DNA of 64,000 nt. Source: Lineus longissimus (Eukaryota; Nemertea; Pilidiophora; Heteronemertea; Lineidae). Below the pieces are notes generated by a model. It made no database searches, had not been told where the DNA came from, and saw only the letters and a list, made by a program, of their open reading frames with translations. Shown here one piece after another: positions 43,683 through 56,760 of the stretch. The stretch lies in NCBI RefSeq assembly GCF_910592395.1, contig NC_088317.1:4652001-4716000 (forward strand), in the 5' to 3' direction. The position numbers and the translations under genes were made by a program. Position 1 is the first letter of the stretch; the number at the start of each line of letters is the position of its first letter.

Positions 43683-46600
43683 TAGCCAGAATTTTACAAA
43701 TTGATCCAAATTTCCTTTTGCGATGACGTATAGAGGCATTTCAATAGAACAGGGTGTGTCGCACCTGGTTTATCATGGCACATCCAGGTAAATTAATGGT
43801 CAATTTTTCATCTTGCCAAAGTAAATAGTCAAACGTACACAGTTTCAAAGTTTGTGTTGGCGCACCATGGCAACGGGATGCAAACCTCCTGGGAACTCTG
43901 CAGACCGTATTTGATGAGTTCCAATCATGGTGACATTTTGTTACCTTTAAAGGTAGATTCCATTTGTGCGATTTTTTTGTTTTTTTATTTTCATGTTCAG
44001 CCGCACAATCGGCAGTTCTTACAAACACATTCATAAAGCTGGTCAGTTTATTGGTAGGATGTCTGCTGGGAGAAATGGTCAATATATCGTGTCGAGGACT
44101 CGCTAATTAAGAACTTCGAATCCTCAACGGACGCACCAGCACTTTGACTAAAATACCAAAAGTTTCATCATAACTCCTACTGTTCGAAAAAAAAAAAATT
44201 AATAAATTGATATTTTCCTCAATTTACAGACCGTAATTAGAAGAAGGTGTGCTCCAAACATATACTCGTAACTTTTGACTCCGCGGAAAAAAATCATTTG
44301 GAAAAAAGTTTTGAAGTGTAAATTGAGTCGTTCCGCTGTTTTTTTTATGTCAGCTACTTTACGTGCGAGGGTTGTGCCTTCCCGTGGGAAAAGCAATGTC
44401 AAATCCCTGGTCAAATTGATACCATATCATCCAGATTAAAATAAACTTGTACATGGCTATGTCAAATTTCTTGAATAAATTTGATTTTACTCATCCTCCA
44501 TGACTTTTGTGTAACATTCATGCCGAGAGGAGAATATCTCGAACATTTCAAGGATTTATATTTCGACTGTGGATAGAATAGAATTCCTCTCGCCGACACC
44601 TTACGAAGTTTCAATTCATAAGCCCCACTCTGAAAGCATTTGTAGAAACATGATATAATTTTTCCAACTTTGAGTTATCATTCAATATGACATCTGAATA
44701 TAGAATTAAGAATGCAATCCCTGAAATGTGATGCAAAAATATTAATATAACTAAATGCAACTTTTTTTGTTAAGCTCTGTTAGTATGGTGCGATGTGGAG
44801 TATGGTTGACTGTTTCGACAGCACTAATGGATTTCCAGTTTAGGCCTACTTGTAAATATGTTATTTATTTTTTATCATATTGACGATACATCAATGCGTG
44901 AAACAGCAATGGAATTATTATGTATTGTAATGTGTACTGTCATTTTCAGAATTAAAAAAACAACTACAACATTTGAGCATGATTTCATCTTAGTGTGGAA
45001 AATAGGTCATCATACTCGCTTATCAATCTTATAGTGATATTTTTACGTTTTTTAAAGTCATTAAACTTAAGTAAACTGAAGCTTAAGTATAACAAGACTA
45101 TTTTTTATAGCCTGCATCTCCAAAATCCCAGTCCTCGATGAAAAAAATCGGATCACTTTGCTCTCGAGAACGAGTTTTATGTTTATCGCAGGATCATATG
45201 GTTTGGCGATTTAACGACAGTTTCATGTCCTACTGTGACATGTCTTGCTGGCACGAAGTGGTTGGATGTCAGGGCTGCTCAGTCATGCTGAACGCTCATG
45301 TCCCCGCACGAAACCATATCCCCCAAACGTGACCTTCCTGCAGACTTATCGAAACGTGCAGTCGCAATTAGCTTTTTACAGTTTCACGATTTCACGATTT
45401 TAATCAAGAGTGTAAAATCGTGACCTAAAATAGTGAAATACGCCAAGAGAAAATATCATTCATGATATGATTGATCATCAATCTATTTAGAACAACAGGT
45501 AGACTTGTTGAAATTATCAGTTTTTGATACAAATCATGAGCACATCTGTCTTCGAATCCCTCAACTTTCTCTAATGAGTCATAATTTTAGAAACCAAAAA
45601 AATCAGGTGTGGTCAAAATCATATGCTTTAGTGGAGTTATTTGAGATGAATACTGGCACGGAAGGCCTATGGCTGCAAGCCCATCAGTAATTTCTGCATA
45701 ACGTCCTAAACTTTGTGGACATTTGTAAAATGGTACTTGAAGCAATCGAAATATTCCTTCGAGAATCCATTGGGAGTACTGAAGGTTACTTACAAAACTA
45801 CTGAAAAGTACTTATATTTTGATTAAAATTACTGAAGAAAAGGAACGTTTCCCGAGAGCCCTCGTGGAAGGTTGGCAGCTCTGGTCTCCAGCTTTAACCA
45901 AAGGTAGGGGAGTGGCGATTGGATTTCATCAACCCGGGCAGCCCGAGAAAACATTAATACCTACATGTCTTCAGAATGAATGCACCCCGGATAAAATGTT
46001 TTATTTTTGTTTTCAAAAACCTAAACAAATGCCCTTTTTTTTCTTTTTTAACATCCTTTTTGAAAAATGGTTGTGATTGAAATTCTCAGTGCTCACAAAT
46101 ACTTCAAACCATGACGACTCTTCAAAAAATGAAACAATATTATGTCGAATTGCGCGTACAGTTGGAGTCAATTATGTTGCGACCTACATGTAAATTGTAT
46201 TGACTACCGGTAGATGAAAATCTTTAAGAAAGTCGAACAGTCACGACCGCGTCGCTGGCGAAATCGCATTCGAGACGCTGGTTCATACAGAAGAATATGA
46301 TAATAGTAAATGACTTGCTCACTGATGAAAACACATTTTTATTTAGTAAAAAAGACAACTAACTCCCTTGCCTGCGGAGTCAGATATTATTTCTGAAATG
46401 CTAACTGCAGATGAAAATATTTTTTTCATCCGTACCCTCAAGTTAGTTCCACCCGTTGCGCGCTAACTATTATGTTCTTTATATTGGAGTCTCCGCACTA
46501 TTATCATATCCCTGTCCCGGGGCTTCTAAAAGTTTGAGTTCTGTTGTTTATTGTCGTGTTTGAATGCCTTTGGAGCCCGAATTGCCCAGCATGAGCGCCA

Positions 46601-47034
46601 GAGTGGCCTAAACGACTGAAACACTCCAAATCTGGGCCATTCGAGCGGAGATAATCACAGTCTGTGTGGATGACCCCGAGAAGAAATGAGAGACACCTTC
46701 GTGTCAATCAAACTCCTCAATGGCATTCAACCTTTTCAAAATATACGACAGAATCCAAAACCATATTATTAAAGGGACCAAATGTCTTAAATTATAAGAA
46801 GTTATCTCGACTCGCTCCAAATCCGCGCAGAGATAAAAAGTAATTTTCACGAACTGCTTTTTCTATTTTGGTAATGATAGATGTTAGGTATAATTAGGCG
46901 GGCAGGGCTATTAGACCGTTTACCATCACCGATTATGTTTGTAAGAATATTGTCTGTTTCGGCAAAAGATGCTTATCTAGTTGCCGCATCTCTGAATGAT
47001 AACTCATGCTAACTGCCTCCAATTAGATAAGGCT
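43683..47034. other. Unique non-coding DNA, no gene seen
   Basis: AT-rich with many short frames and none convincing. The 113-codon minus frame (43741-44082) overlaps a plus frame and lacks domains. Confidence 0.4.
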
Positions 47035-47240
47035 TTAAGGCAGGATTCACCGCCCCTGACGTCCTATCCTGTGGTGTCGGCTCCATGCTTGGCCGTCACG
47101 TACGCATCCGGCCTGAGGTGCGCCCTCGCGCGGTCAACTGGCCTTAGGCACCTGACCCATCCGCCCCAGGGTGGGAGCCAACAGGCGGGGAATCTTACTC
47201 CTCCATCCCAGGGGAGGATGTTATCGCAAAGAAAGTTACA
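47035..47240. other. GC-rich island, unexplained
   Basis: A roughly 200-base block of distinctly higher GC and CpG than its flanks, including TGAGGTGCGCCCTCGCGCGG. The plus frame 46996-47253 follows this composition and has no recognised domain. May be an old element or a small CpG-rich regulatory site. Confidence 0.3.
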
Positions 47241-49064
47241 ACCTCTTTTTTGAGGTCTTCCAATTTTGTGTACTCTTTATTTCTGACTGATTTTTTCGAG
47301 AAAATTAGGGGTTTCTGATTTTGCAAATGTTTTTTTCAGCTGTAACCAAGAAAAGAAGTGGATCGTGAACCACATTTGGAAACAATATGTCCGTAACATT
47401 TCTTCCCATTCTTTGGCAAAATCCCTCCAGGTCTTTTCACACAAGTGCGGAAGGCGAGCAGCATTTTTTAAATCAAACAATGAAGTAATTGTTCATTCTG
47501 TCAGTGGTAAAGTGCAGTAACAACAAGTATGTCTGGTCTCGTATTCTACCTTATTAAATGTGAAATCATTTTGACAGTATGAAAAAGGCTACTGAAAGTG
47601 ACAAAACAGGACACACACAAATGTGATGTTTAGTTGCAAACAACGGAAGGAAGAGCCAAAGTTATTGGCTTGGCAGGACAGGACTTGGCCAGAGCCAAAG
47701 TCACCGAAGACGACCCTGTGGGGAGCCGCCTAAGATCTGCAGCTAACAGCCGATTTTGTTGCGTCGCATGAGCTAAGGTAATGGTTACTTAAAATCTAAA
47801 CGCAGAAAAAGAAGAAAATGTTATGGACAATTTATTCTGTATCTCGATACTCGATATTTTTGTCAATCCTCACAAGATTTTTCAAGGCCACTGACCGTAG
47901 ACACGAATGATGAAATGCTGCCCCTAATTGCGTTATCATTCTCTCTCATATATCCACCCATTCAGCCCCTGTCAATGCGCCCTGAACATACTGAATACAA
48001 AACGAGTCTAACTGTTCACCGACAACCGCAATTTGCCCCCAGGGTCAAATTACCTGTCCAAAATGAAAAACGAATTTTGACGATATACGTCTCCTTTCGG
48101 TGGCAACAAACAAGTTGCGCCCGCCCTTTGTGGGGATTTCTAAACCCTATCATCGTGTATGGAAGGCACGAACCAAAACTTCACTTTCTATGCAAAATCA
48201 TGCAGTTTAATGTGCGTTGTAATATTTTCTTTTTTGCCCGTTGACCCGAGGGTAATAAATTACGGGAAAACCTACGAGAACATTTGGCAACATTGCGCGG
48301 TTCATCTTTTTTACTTCTGCAAAACTATATTTTTACTGCATGATCTTTTTTTATGTCAAGCAAGAAAAAGTTAACAGACTGGTGCATCTGTGTGCTCTAC
48401 TTCTGCAATACGAACACGTACTTGTAACTGTTGCTTGTAGTGCCTTTCTTAAAGGGCATGCACGAGCTAGGGGGTCAGGTGGCGATGTCCACGAAGGCGA
48501 CCGATATTCAAAGGTAAATGTGATTGGACCCAGTTTAATGTGTAATAATACAAACATCCTCGTAAAGGCTTGAAAGGTCTTATTGTGTACTGCGATATGT
48601 TACATTTGTAGTTGTATATTTGGAGCTTTATGTGCCTTATTTTGGTCCGGATCCGATCTCCTCTCGAACTCCCTAATCCGTGGTACATACTAGTGAGTGA
48701 AATCTTAGTTTCCTCAAGTTGACTTTGTGGCCTACGGTCTCAATGACCATATCCTTTTGAATTCCTGCTGCCCAGTTGTCTTCGTATAAAAAGCTGACGC
48801 CACCAAGAAACGACCCCTGTGTCTAGTGCAACATGATCTACGCAATATTTGACACTACCACCGCACATCTTATACAAAAACTGACTGATTGCAATATTTC
48901 ACGAAGAGAATAGGGACATAAGCTGCTTCTTTTTGTTTCGATTAATTTCCTGTTACCGCCGGCTTGGGAAATCATAACCAACTGCACAAGGTCGGTTAGA
49001 AACATTTCTTTCGTTTCGGGTGAACAGATTCAACGGTTTCAACAGAATCTTATCGGAATTTTTT
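47241..49064. other. Unique non-coding DNA, no gene seen
   Basis: AGAGCCAAAGT is repeated 41 bases apart (47653 and 47694). Frames of up to 109 codons (47915-48244) have no domain I recognise. Confidence 0.4.
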
Positions 49065-49156
49065 TCATAATCATCATCGTCCTCGTCGTCGTCATCATCA
49101 CCATCACCATCATCGTCGTTGTCAACTTAACCACCATCGTCATCATCATCATCATT
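49065..49156 (+). repeat. CAT/CGT trinucleotide microsatellite
   Basis: An interrupted run of CAT, CGT and CAC triplets through about 90 bases. Confidence 0.9.
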
Positions 49157-52100
49157 GAAATTGCTTGGCGACTTTAAGCGCTTTGCAAACAAGCGAGTTC
49201 TATTACTGTTACTATTAATAAAAATTGTCATTAAGCTGTTAGTACTTAGAGTACATGTACTTCTATTTCAGGATAATAAAGGGTTAAGATTCAAAGCGAA
49301 CATCACTGCAGCAGATATCCCAGTTGATCTCTTCAATAATTTTACGTCATATTTTTCAAATCCTCACACTTTCGTTATCCCTAACACATCTCTGTCTAAA
49401 TCCGTCGCTAATTTCACATCATTTTAGCCGCATACGGGCATATTATCTTGGGAAGACTCGCATCAACTATCGTTCCTTCATCTCATCAATCTTACAGGTA
49501 AATCAAGGGGCTGTTACTTTTAATCAGCTCCCCGCGACTGATTTTGATTTCCACTTTGGCAACTAAAGTGAGTGCTTGCACTCCCTCTTAATTTTCAAAA
49601 ACGGACTCCTGGTATTTGATAGTACGTACGCTGTTTTGCTGGTAATCAAGATACTAAGTAAAAAATCCATGTTGATGCGTGGCAGCACGTTTCTTATCAT
49701 AAAACAACTTGCAGAGCTTTACACGCAGCTCTGGCGCAGTACCCAGCTAAAAATAACAGAAGGTCCCACCAAAATAGTCCATGATAGGTTATTTTGGTGT
49801 ATCCCGCTGTGAAGAGACAAACTCTGATTTGAGAGATGATGGCTGAAGAAAAATCCCAAAGAAATTTAGGAAAGGGTCAAACTTTGAAACAAGGTACATG
49901 TACATGTATATATATACTCACTGTCTGGTAGATACTTAAACAAGTACATGTATTTGCTTGTAACTTATTTGAAATGGTTAGAACCCTCATTGAACCCTCC
50001 CGCTGTATGAAGAAGCTTGGGGACAGGGACAAAGTTGACAAGCCTTCGGTTGCAGGTAATATTGACCTTCATTAGTCTCACTGCCGAGAAGGTTCTAAAA
50101 CAAAGCTTCCGTTCAAGAGTTTCTGAATGGTTACAGATTTCTCATTGAACCATCTCTCGGCGTCTCCACTCCGTAAGGCAATCGCCATCAGGCGCTTCAG
50201 CCGTTTAAGGGTAGGCGGCGCTGACAGTTGTCGCTGGAAGGATTCCCTCAACAGTTTTCAAAGCCGAAATGAAAAGTGGTGAGAATCTTGATGTATTCCC
50301 GATTTACTTGAAGGGCAAAACTGGGTAAAGTCAAAGTTCCCCATGTTTGTTTTTTTTGGAATGAACAATGACCGAGTTCAAGCGTAGTCGTTGAAGTTAA
50401 ATGGTTACGTATCCTCTATCGCAAGATCATTAAATGGTAACGATACCAGTGCCAACTGAATTTCTATTTTCCTGGACCACCAGTAATTACGAACGGTGTA
50501 CCCCTTAAACTATAAGTTCTTAACATTTTTAACGATTTTAACCATTTCTAACCCTTTTGTGTCAAATAAAAGTCAGCTACCCACCATCTGACCTCAATAA
50601 GTCCAATAGATCCTTAAGAACTGCCGGAGCTCGTTGTTTAAGGCACTTTTCGGTCTCGTTTACGATGACTTCACCCATTCTTTCACACATTTACCTTAGC
50701 GATATTTGAGATATTTCTCTCATTTGAAAATTGGCCCTCGGGCGAAAAGTGGACACAAATGACGGTTAACAAAATAAGCGCATAAAAATGAAAAACTGAA
50801 AGTGTACGTGTTTATTTGTTTGTTTAAGTATTGTCAACAATACAATAAATAATGATGAACAATACATGATAGTTCAAACAAAACAATACCCATTTGCCGA
50901 TAATCCACTTACAACTGCACCAGTATTGTCCGCAATTTTGTTTGCTTGTTTGGTTTACTTTCTTTTGATGAATTGTTACTTACGGCTCTTGGCAAAATTG
51001 TCTGTAGTTATATCAACAATTGATCGAAAACTCACAGCAGTTTTTCTTCAAGGAAGAATGACAACTCGAAATGATATGTTGGTGTTCTTTTTGCCCGGTA
51101 ATGCGAATGTTCTGCGAGACAAAAGGTTGAAAGTGATTGCTAATGAAGATACAGTATTCATGTGATGGTGCAAAAAACAGCCTTAAAGGCATAAAGGTGT
51201 GTTCACTGGCAACATTTTCACAACATTTCGCAGCTTTTTTGGAACATTCGCGGCATCAGAGGCCAACAAAACTGCGACATTGTTGGCGAAATGTTTGAAA
51301 AAATCGAGATGTATTCGGCTATCAATACCTACAAAAATAGTGGTCGATGTACAGGGCATATATACAGGATGCATGTGAAGCACTGATGATCGGACAAGAT
51401 CAGCGGATTCAGGTTTCATTGTGTGGCGACATCGACCGGCCTCCGTCAGATACTCCTCCGAACCACTTTGGTCATCGGGTGACTCTTAGGCGCCAGGCTA
51501 TCCTATTGATGCTACATACGATATAGCCGTTCCTTCAATGGGGCATCAGTTCTCCAATAACCGATACTCTTCATGGCCGGAAACTGCTGAAGCCACTTCT
51601 CTTCACGGGGCAACTATTGGGTGTGTATCAAAGGGACACGAAGGTCATGAGAGACTGAGTTAGTTGATACATGAATGGCTTCCTGCAGTACCGTGACTTC
51701 TCCCAATCGGATACTTCATAACACTAAAATTCTGAAACCCGCTTTGTATTCATGAGGAACTGAAAATTTAAACATCGATGGTATTCTTAGGTAACTAGGC
51801 TCGCATAGGTCTTACTCAATTAACACGTATCTTTGTGTTTTCTAAATCAAATTATGTTATATGGTATTTATTTGATAAGGGTGAAATACAGAACCCCGCA
51901 AAACACCGATACGCGTTCCTGCTTTGCCGGAAAACGGCGTACTACCACAGCGTCATGCATTTTCACGGCTTCCCATTTATTCGTGTTGGGTCTGGATTTT
52001 ATTTAGCTGGGGTGCGTGGTGGAGAATCCGTAAAGCTATTCCACGGTGATCTTTTTCCTTTTGATTGTCCGGGTTGTTTGCGGACGATTGTGCCCGACTC

Positions 52101-53455
52101 CCTCCAAGACGTGATCGGCTAGGTTTCCCCGCAAAACCCGCACCCGGCGATAATTAGATTCTCATCGCTCGGGAAGCCGGTGCTCTCGTCTCAATGCGCT
52201 GATATTGGCCTCGCATAGAACCAACTGATTTCACTATTCATATGTAAAGTACCTAGATTACAGCCTGAATATGGCCTTGTCAATCACTAAAATACAATTT
52301 CGTCTTAATTCGTCGTCCTAACTATCCCGGAGAATCAGCAAAGGTTTCAGGACGACTCATCGCTGTGTGGCAATCAAGTTAAGAGTATTTCAATCAGTTG
52401 ATAGATGTAATGTAGAAAACTCATCTGGAAATGAATCTGTGCTTCCTGATTATCTACGAGTCCTTAATCTCGGTGTCGCAAAATGCATACTGTACTTCCC
52501 AGTGTAAAATGTACACTTGGCAAGCTGAAAACGTAATGCATGACGTATATGCTTAACCCAAAATGTTTTTAAATAAAAAGCATGATTAAGTGAGAAAAAA
52601 CCCAAAAACCAAACAAGGTCTTTAGTGTTGTCACAATTGAGCGCTAAGAGAAGACTCGCTGTAATTCAGTCGAAAAATCGGTTGCTGTCTAAACGCAGTC
52701 CTTTTTGTAATTAGCAGGATTTTAATTGTCGTACCTTCAAGATACATGGAAAACGTGCGGTGCAGATCAGCCAAGTGGGTTAGCTTGCAGGTATCCCCCG
52801 GCCATGAGAAAAAAGCAAGCTATTTTCCAACTGGTGTTTAGCCTGCAGTTTGCAAAAAATGTAAAACTTTCTTTTCACACTCATTGACACAGTTAAAATG
52901 ATTCGTCATATTTTACTTATACATAGACTTTTAGTCATCAGATTGAAAACTATGTATTCCTTGAATAATATTCCCTATTTCGGAATACCTAGCCCTAGCA
53001 TATGCATCTACTCATCTTGTCTTTGATGAGGGATTAACAATACTTTTCTTAATGTCCTTTATGACACATTTTCCTCCCACATAAGGAGTTAATGTCACTG
53101 CTATGTCTGCACTGACAAAATATGCTTCAACGTTCAATCAAATCGCATGTTATTTTTTTCGCCCTGACACTTTTTTCACCTTTGATGAAAGAAGGTTGTC
53201 ACCCCAAGGTTCGAGGCTTTGATGGGGATACTTGAGACCCATGTTAGGCCAAGTAAAAAAGAAACTTGTTAATACTCGCCCCTACCCACCAATATTTCAA
53301 AGGCCGCTTAGAGAATTTTTAAAAATCTTTTCGTTTTAAATCTTGTTGCTACCAATTCCTTTAGCTTCGGTTACAGAGGTAACGATTTCACCAGGCTAGA
53401 TTTTTTACAGTTGTCTTGCGTCAATCTCGGCATCACGGAAAACCCCGATTAGACG
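49157..53455. other. Unique non-coding DNA, no gene seen
   Basis: The plus frame 50866-51165 (99 codons) has a hydrophobic stretch near residues 20-45, and 51835-52122 (95 codons) is GC-balanced. Neither has a recognisable motif or supported splice borders. TACATGTA words are frequent near 49250-49950. Confidence 0.35.
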
Positions 53456-53535
53456 TACTTCCGACGACCTTCGGGAAAGGGCCGAGATGTTCCGAGATGA
53501 TGGCGAGTTGAAGTCTGAGTATGAGCACCAAATGG
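53456..53535 (+). repeat. Dispersed family D element, copy 2
   Basis: TACTTCCGACGACCTTCGGG, GTTCCGAGATGATGGCGA and CAAATGG align with 8791-8857. Confidence 0.6.
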
Positions 53536-54475
53536 TGCGCAACAAAGAAAAAAAACTGCCCTGTCTGAATTTCGAGAAGAGGTTCGGACGAAGAACGAGT
53601 GTCATTCTTACTTGGCCTTAAGCTTCTGAAAGACCATTCTTATCATCTTAAAGCATATTGTCCACGTCGTCATGTCAACTATTGCAGAAGACACGGTAAC
53701 CCAATACGCAGCCTTCCCTTATTGTCATATAACTGCAATAACAGAATTATGTTTCAATTCATCTCATCACATCAACTCGTTTCTTCACATGGTCCATCAT
53801 GTTGAGTGGAAGATAATTATCATTCGTATTCAAAGAAGCCTTATTCTGTGCATACAGTATATGGTGTGAAAAGGTTATAATTTCATGTTAGGTCATTGAA
53901 TAGTTTCAGTTCGATCGTTCCCAAGTGGCAATGTATCAGATGGTATAGAAACACAAATGAGGGTTTCTGCGTAAACATATATATCATACTAGTACATTAA
54001 CTGATAAATTTGTGGTTTGAAAGAACCGCAAAAACTGGATTACCACTGTTTTCATCTTCGCCCTCAGGCCAACCAGAATGACGCAGGAAATAAGCCATGA
54101 ATCCTTCAGCCGCCAGGATAAGGGTAGGCCTCCCGCCTCTCGGAATCCTTACATAGGGGCCAGATTCCGCGTTCGGTTAAACTCGAGGCAGTGGAGGAAA
54201 CGCATTTCTTATCCCTCTGGTAGTAGCTAATTAGTCCCTAGTTGGAGTTTAATAGAAACCCAGTAAATCTTTTCATAACCGCTGCGGGAGTGCAAGAAAC
54301 GACCGCAATGCGACGTGGAGGCAAAATGCGCCGAATTACCATCTACCGGGGGTACCGTGTGATATAATTACATAGACACGGGAGCGGGGACGGAGACACT
54401 GCCTAGGGGGATGCTCCGGTATAAGCATTCCTCGCCTCCCCGTATCATGCGGGTTTTGTTCCGCTCGGGGAAATG
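53536..54475. other. Unique non-coding DNA, no gene seen
   Basis: Only short frames; none supported. Confidence 0.4.
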
Positions 54476-54709
54476 AGGGATAAGAACCTCCTTGCAGAGT
54501 CAAACCCTTCAATTTGCGATGGCCTTTTTTACGAAGATTTAGGTCTCGGTGTGCTCGTAACTTGGCAGTAATTTGGTAATTTGCTTGAAATAAGGGATAA
54601 CCTCCTCCTTGCCAAGTCGAACTCTTCAATTTCGGATGGCTTCTTTCGTGAGAATTTAGGTCTCGGTCTCGCGATACAAATAACTTGGCAGTGTCAGATA
54701 GTTTTGGGG
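54476..54709 (-). repeat. Tandem duplication of a 117-bp unit
   Basis: AGGGATAAGAACCTCCTTGC starts at 54476 and AGGGATAACCTCCTCCTTGC at 54593. Both continue with CTTCAATTT, GGATTTAGG/GAATTTAGG, GTCTCGGT and AACTTGGCAGT. The period is exactly 39 codons, so a minus frame (54336-54731, 131 codons) stays open through both copies and encodes a repeated Arg-Asp-Leu-Asn ... Gly-Gly-Tyr/Ser-Tyr-Pro pattern. I recognise no protein family. It may be a decayed repeat protein fragment or simply a duplicated repeat. Confidence 0.7.
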
Positions 54710-54944
54710 ATCCTTTTTTGTTAAAAATCATATCAGATTCTGTATCTCGTTAAGAATTTATTTGCTGGGTCAAAATCTTCTCGTAATTTCTGATTTTATT
54801 TTCAGTTTCTTTAAAATTTTGGTTTAAGTTTATTAATGATTTTTTATGATATCGAATAGGAAATTGTGCTGGGATATATTTTGATAATCAACGCGTTGTT
54901 TCTGTCCTGAAAAAACATTTGATCGGATACCTGTAGGGCCTATT

Positions 54945-55153
54945 CACCCGAAATCCACCCCATTTTCCATTTTTGTTCATTTTAAAATGACAATGGCGGA
55001 TCAAAGGGGGTCGCGATTGGTGTGAGGTGATAGGGGGCATTCTGGACTAACATGCCATACCAGTCGCTACAATAAGCAACTCGAATTTTTAGTTCCAGCC
55101 TCGCCCGAAAACCACCCCATTTTTCATATTTGTTCGTTTTAAAATGACAATGT
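54945..55153 (+). repeat. Direct repeat, about 52 bp, spaced 157 bp
   Basis: Segments at 54945-54996 and 55102-55153 share CACCCCATTTT, TTTGTTC and TTTTAAAATGACAATG with few substitutions. The intervening sequence is not repeated again. Confidence 0.8.
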
Positions 55154-56439
55154 CCAAAGTACCAACAATCACCACATGTAAGTATTAAATATTAGTTATT
55201 CCTATCATCACGCTGTTTACTTCGTGATGGTTCCAGTAGAAGTTTATATAACATAATTGTTAATTTCACCGTTTTTTCTACTAACTTTATTTTTCAGTAT
55301 TTTACTGATTCATGAGAAACGATTCACACCTATTACCAGGAGTGTATTTAGCGCTCGAAATCATTGCCTGGCTTCCTTTGAGGCTGGTCTGCTGTTTTAC
55401 AAACACAAAGACGGAATAAAGGCAAGAGTGGAAAAAATATTGTATAAATTACTCCGGATACGGGGCACTTAGACGCACACCGCCGCGTTAAATGTATAAA
55501 TCCTACTACCGTGTTTGAACATTGACCCAGACCAAAAGTAATTAGGTTTCGCCAAAACATGACACTCAATTCATTTCGGCTAAATTTGCTATGATGTACC
55601 TTATTACGATCGCATAATTTCGCTACGGTTGATTTCTAAAGAATCCGTCGAACTTGATCTAGTGCGCGGAGTTTTCATTTCCACCGTTCTGATGAAAGTT
55701 TCAACGAAAACATTTCTTTTGTGATGGCGGACAAAAGCAGACGATATAATCAACATGGAAACGAGGCTGACATATTTGCAAGGTCAAAGGTCAATTGGTG
55801 AGGTACTTCAGCAGTTGATTCGCACGATTTTACGGCCAGGTGTTATTCTTTCATATAATTTCTAGTTTGATAAAGTGTAAAAGTTACTGGTGGGAAGACT
55901 AAAATAATTCGTTTTCAAAGTTTGGCAACAATATTTCATGACAACGAAGCCGTTACGTATTCATGTCTTTTAAGTTGCTTCTCTTCTTATATATTGATTT
56001 TAACTTCAATGTCAATTCTCTCTCCGTTCATCAAAACTATTTTCCGTGGGTGCGTGAACATAGCTCGAATATGCACGAACTAATTACTGGGATGATGGAA
56101 AGCCCCCTTTTAACAAGAATCGGGTGAAAAGTTTCTGCGCTAACATTTTTTGTATCTCAATAGTCATACGAAAGAAATTCTTATATATATACACGAATAA
56201 GGTGCCAGTCAGCTTATTTTTTTAAATTAGTGCGTCAAAGACAGCTTCATCATGTACTTTAGTGAGTATGGGTGGACCTGCAGCTTCTTTTGCGAAATAT
56301 GACAAAAAGAATACTTTTAGCACATTAGATACCCTGGTACCGGTATGCGAAAAGAATAATCGAAACGAGCAAATATTTGAGCAAAGGTTTCTGTGAGTTT
56401 CTGTGACATTGCTGCCAATGTCACGCCCCTAGTTCAGCA
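55154..56439. other. Unique non-coding DNA, no gene seen
   Basis: No supported feature. Confidence 0.4.
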
Positions 56440-56760
56440 AACACGAAAACTGCATATGCCTGGGATTACCATCGTCAAACAGGCGTGGGCCCAGCAACAT
56501 CAAACTCGAGTCTGCTGAGATTAAATTGCTCAAAAGCTTCCCCAGATTCCTCGGCGACCGAGTGAGACACGCCTTAATGAAAAGACATTACGACGCAGCG
56601 CGTATGTGACGAAATTGAATAAGTCCCGCGTCCCAGAGCGGCTATTCAAAGTTGGCAACCCGGCCTCATCAAATATTTGCACACTGCGCGTTCTTAATTA
56701 GCTTAGATTGGATTAAATTAATTAAAGTGCTCAGGGTCCTGTAACAAGAAGTGACGATAT
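56440..56760. promoter_or_regulatory. Candidate cis-regulatory block 5
   Basis: Non-repetitive, with many plausible cores: GGGATTACC (Otx-type), GCCTTAATGA, TTCAAAG (TCF-type), CAAATATTTGC (forkhead-like), CTTAATTAGC and AAATTAATTAAAG (homeodomain). No open frame. It resembles conserved non-coding elements near developmental genes; this is inference from texture. Confidence 0.22.

Noticed and set aside
50866-51165. 99-codon plus-strand frame with a hydrophobic stretch
   Set aside because: One hydrophobic run in an AT-rich frame is weak evidence; no family motif and no splice or promoter context.
55690-55720. Hammerhead ribozyme-like core (CTGATGA followed by CGAAAA)
   Set aside because: The bases between the two core parts cannot form stem II, and no matching stem I or III is seen. 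Other CTGATGA words in the window lack the GAAA part.
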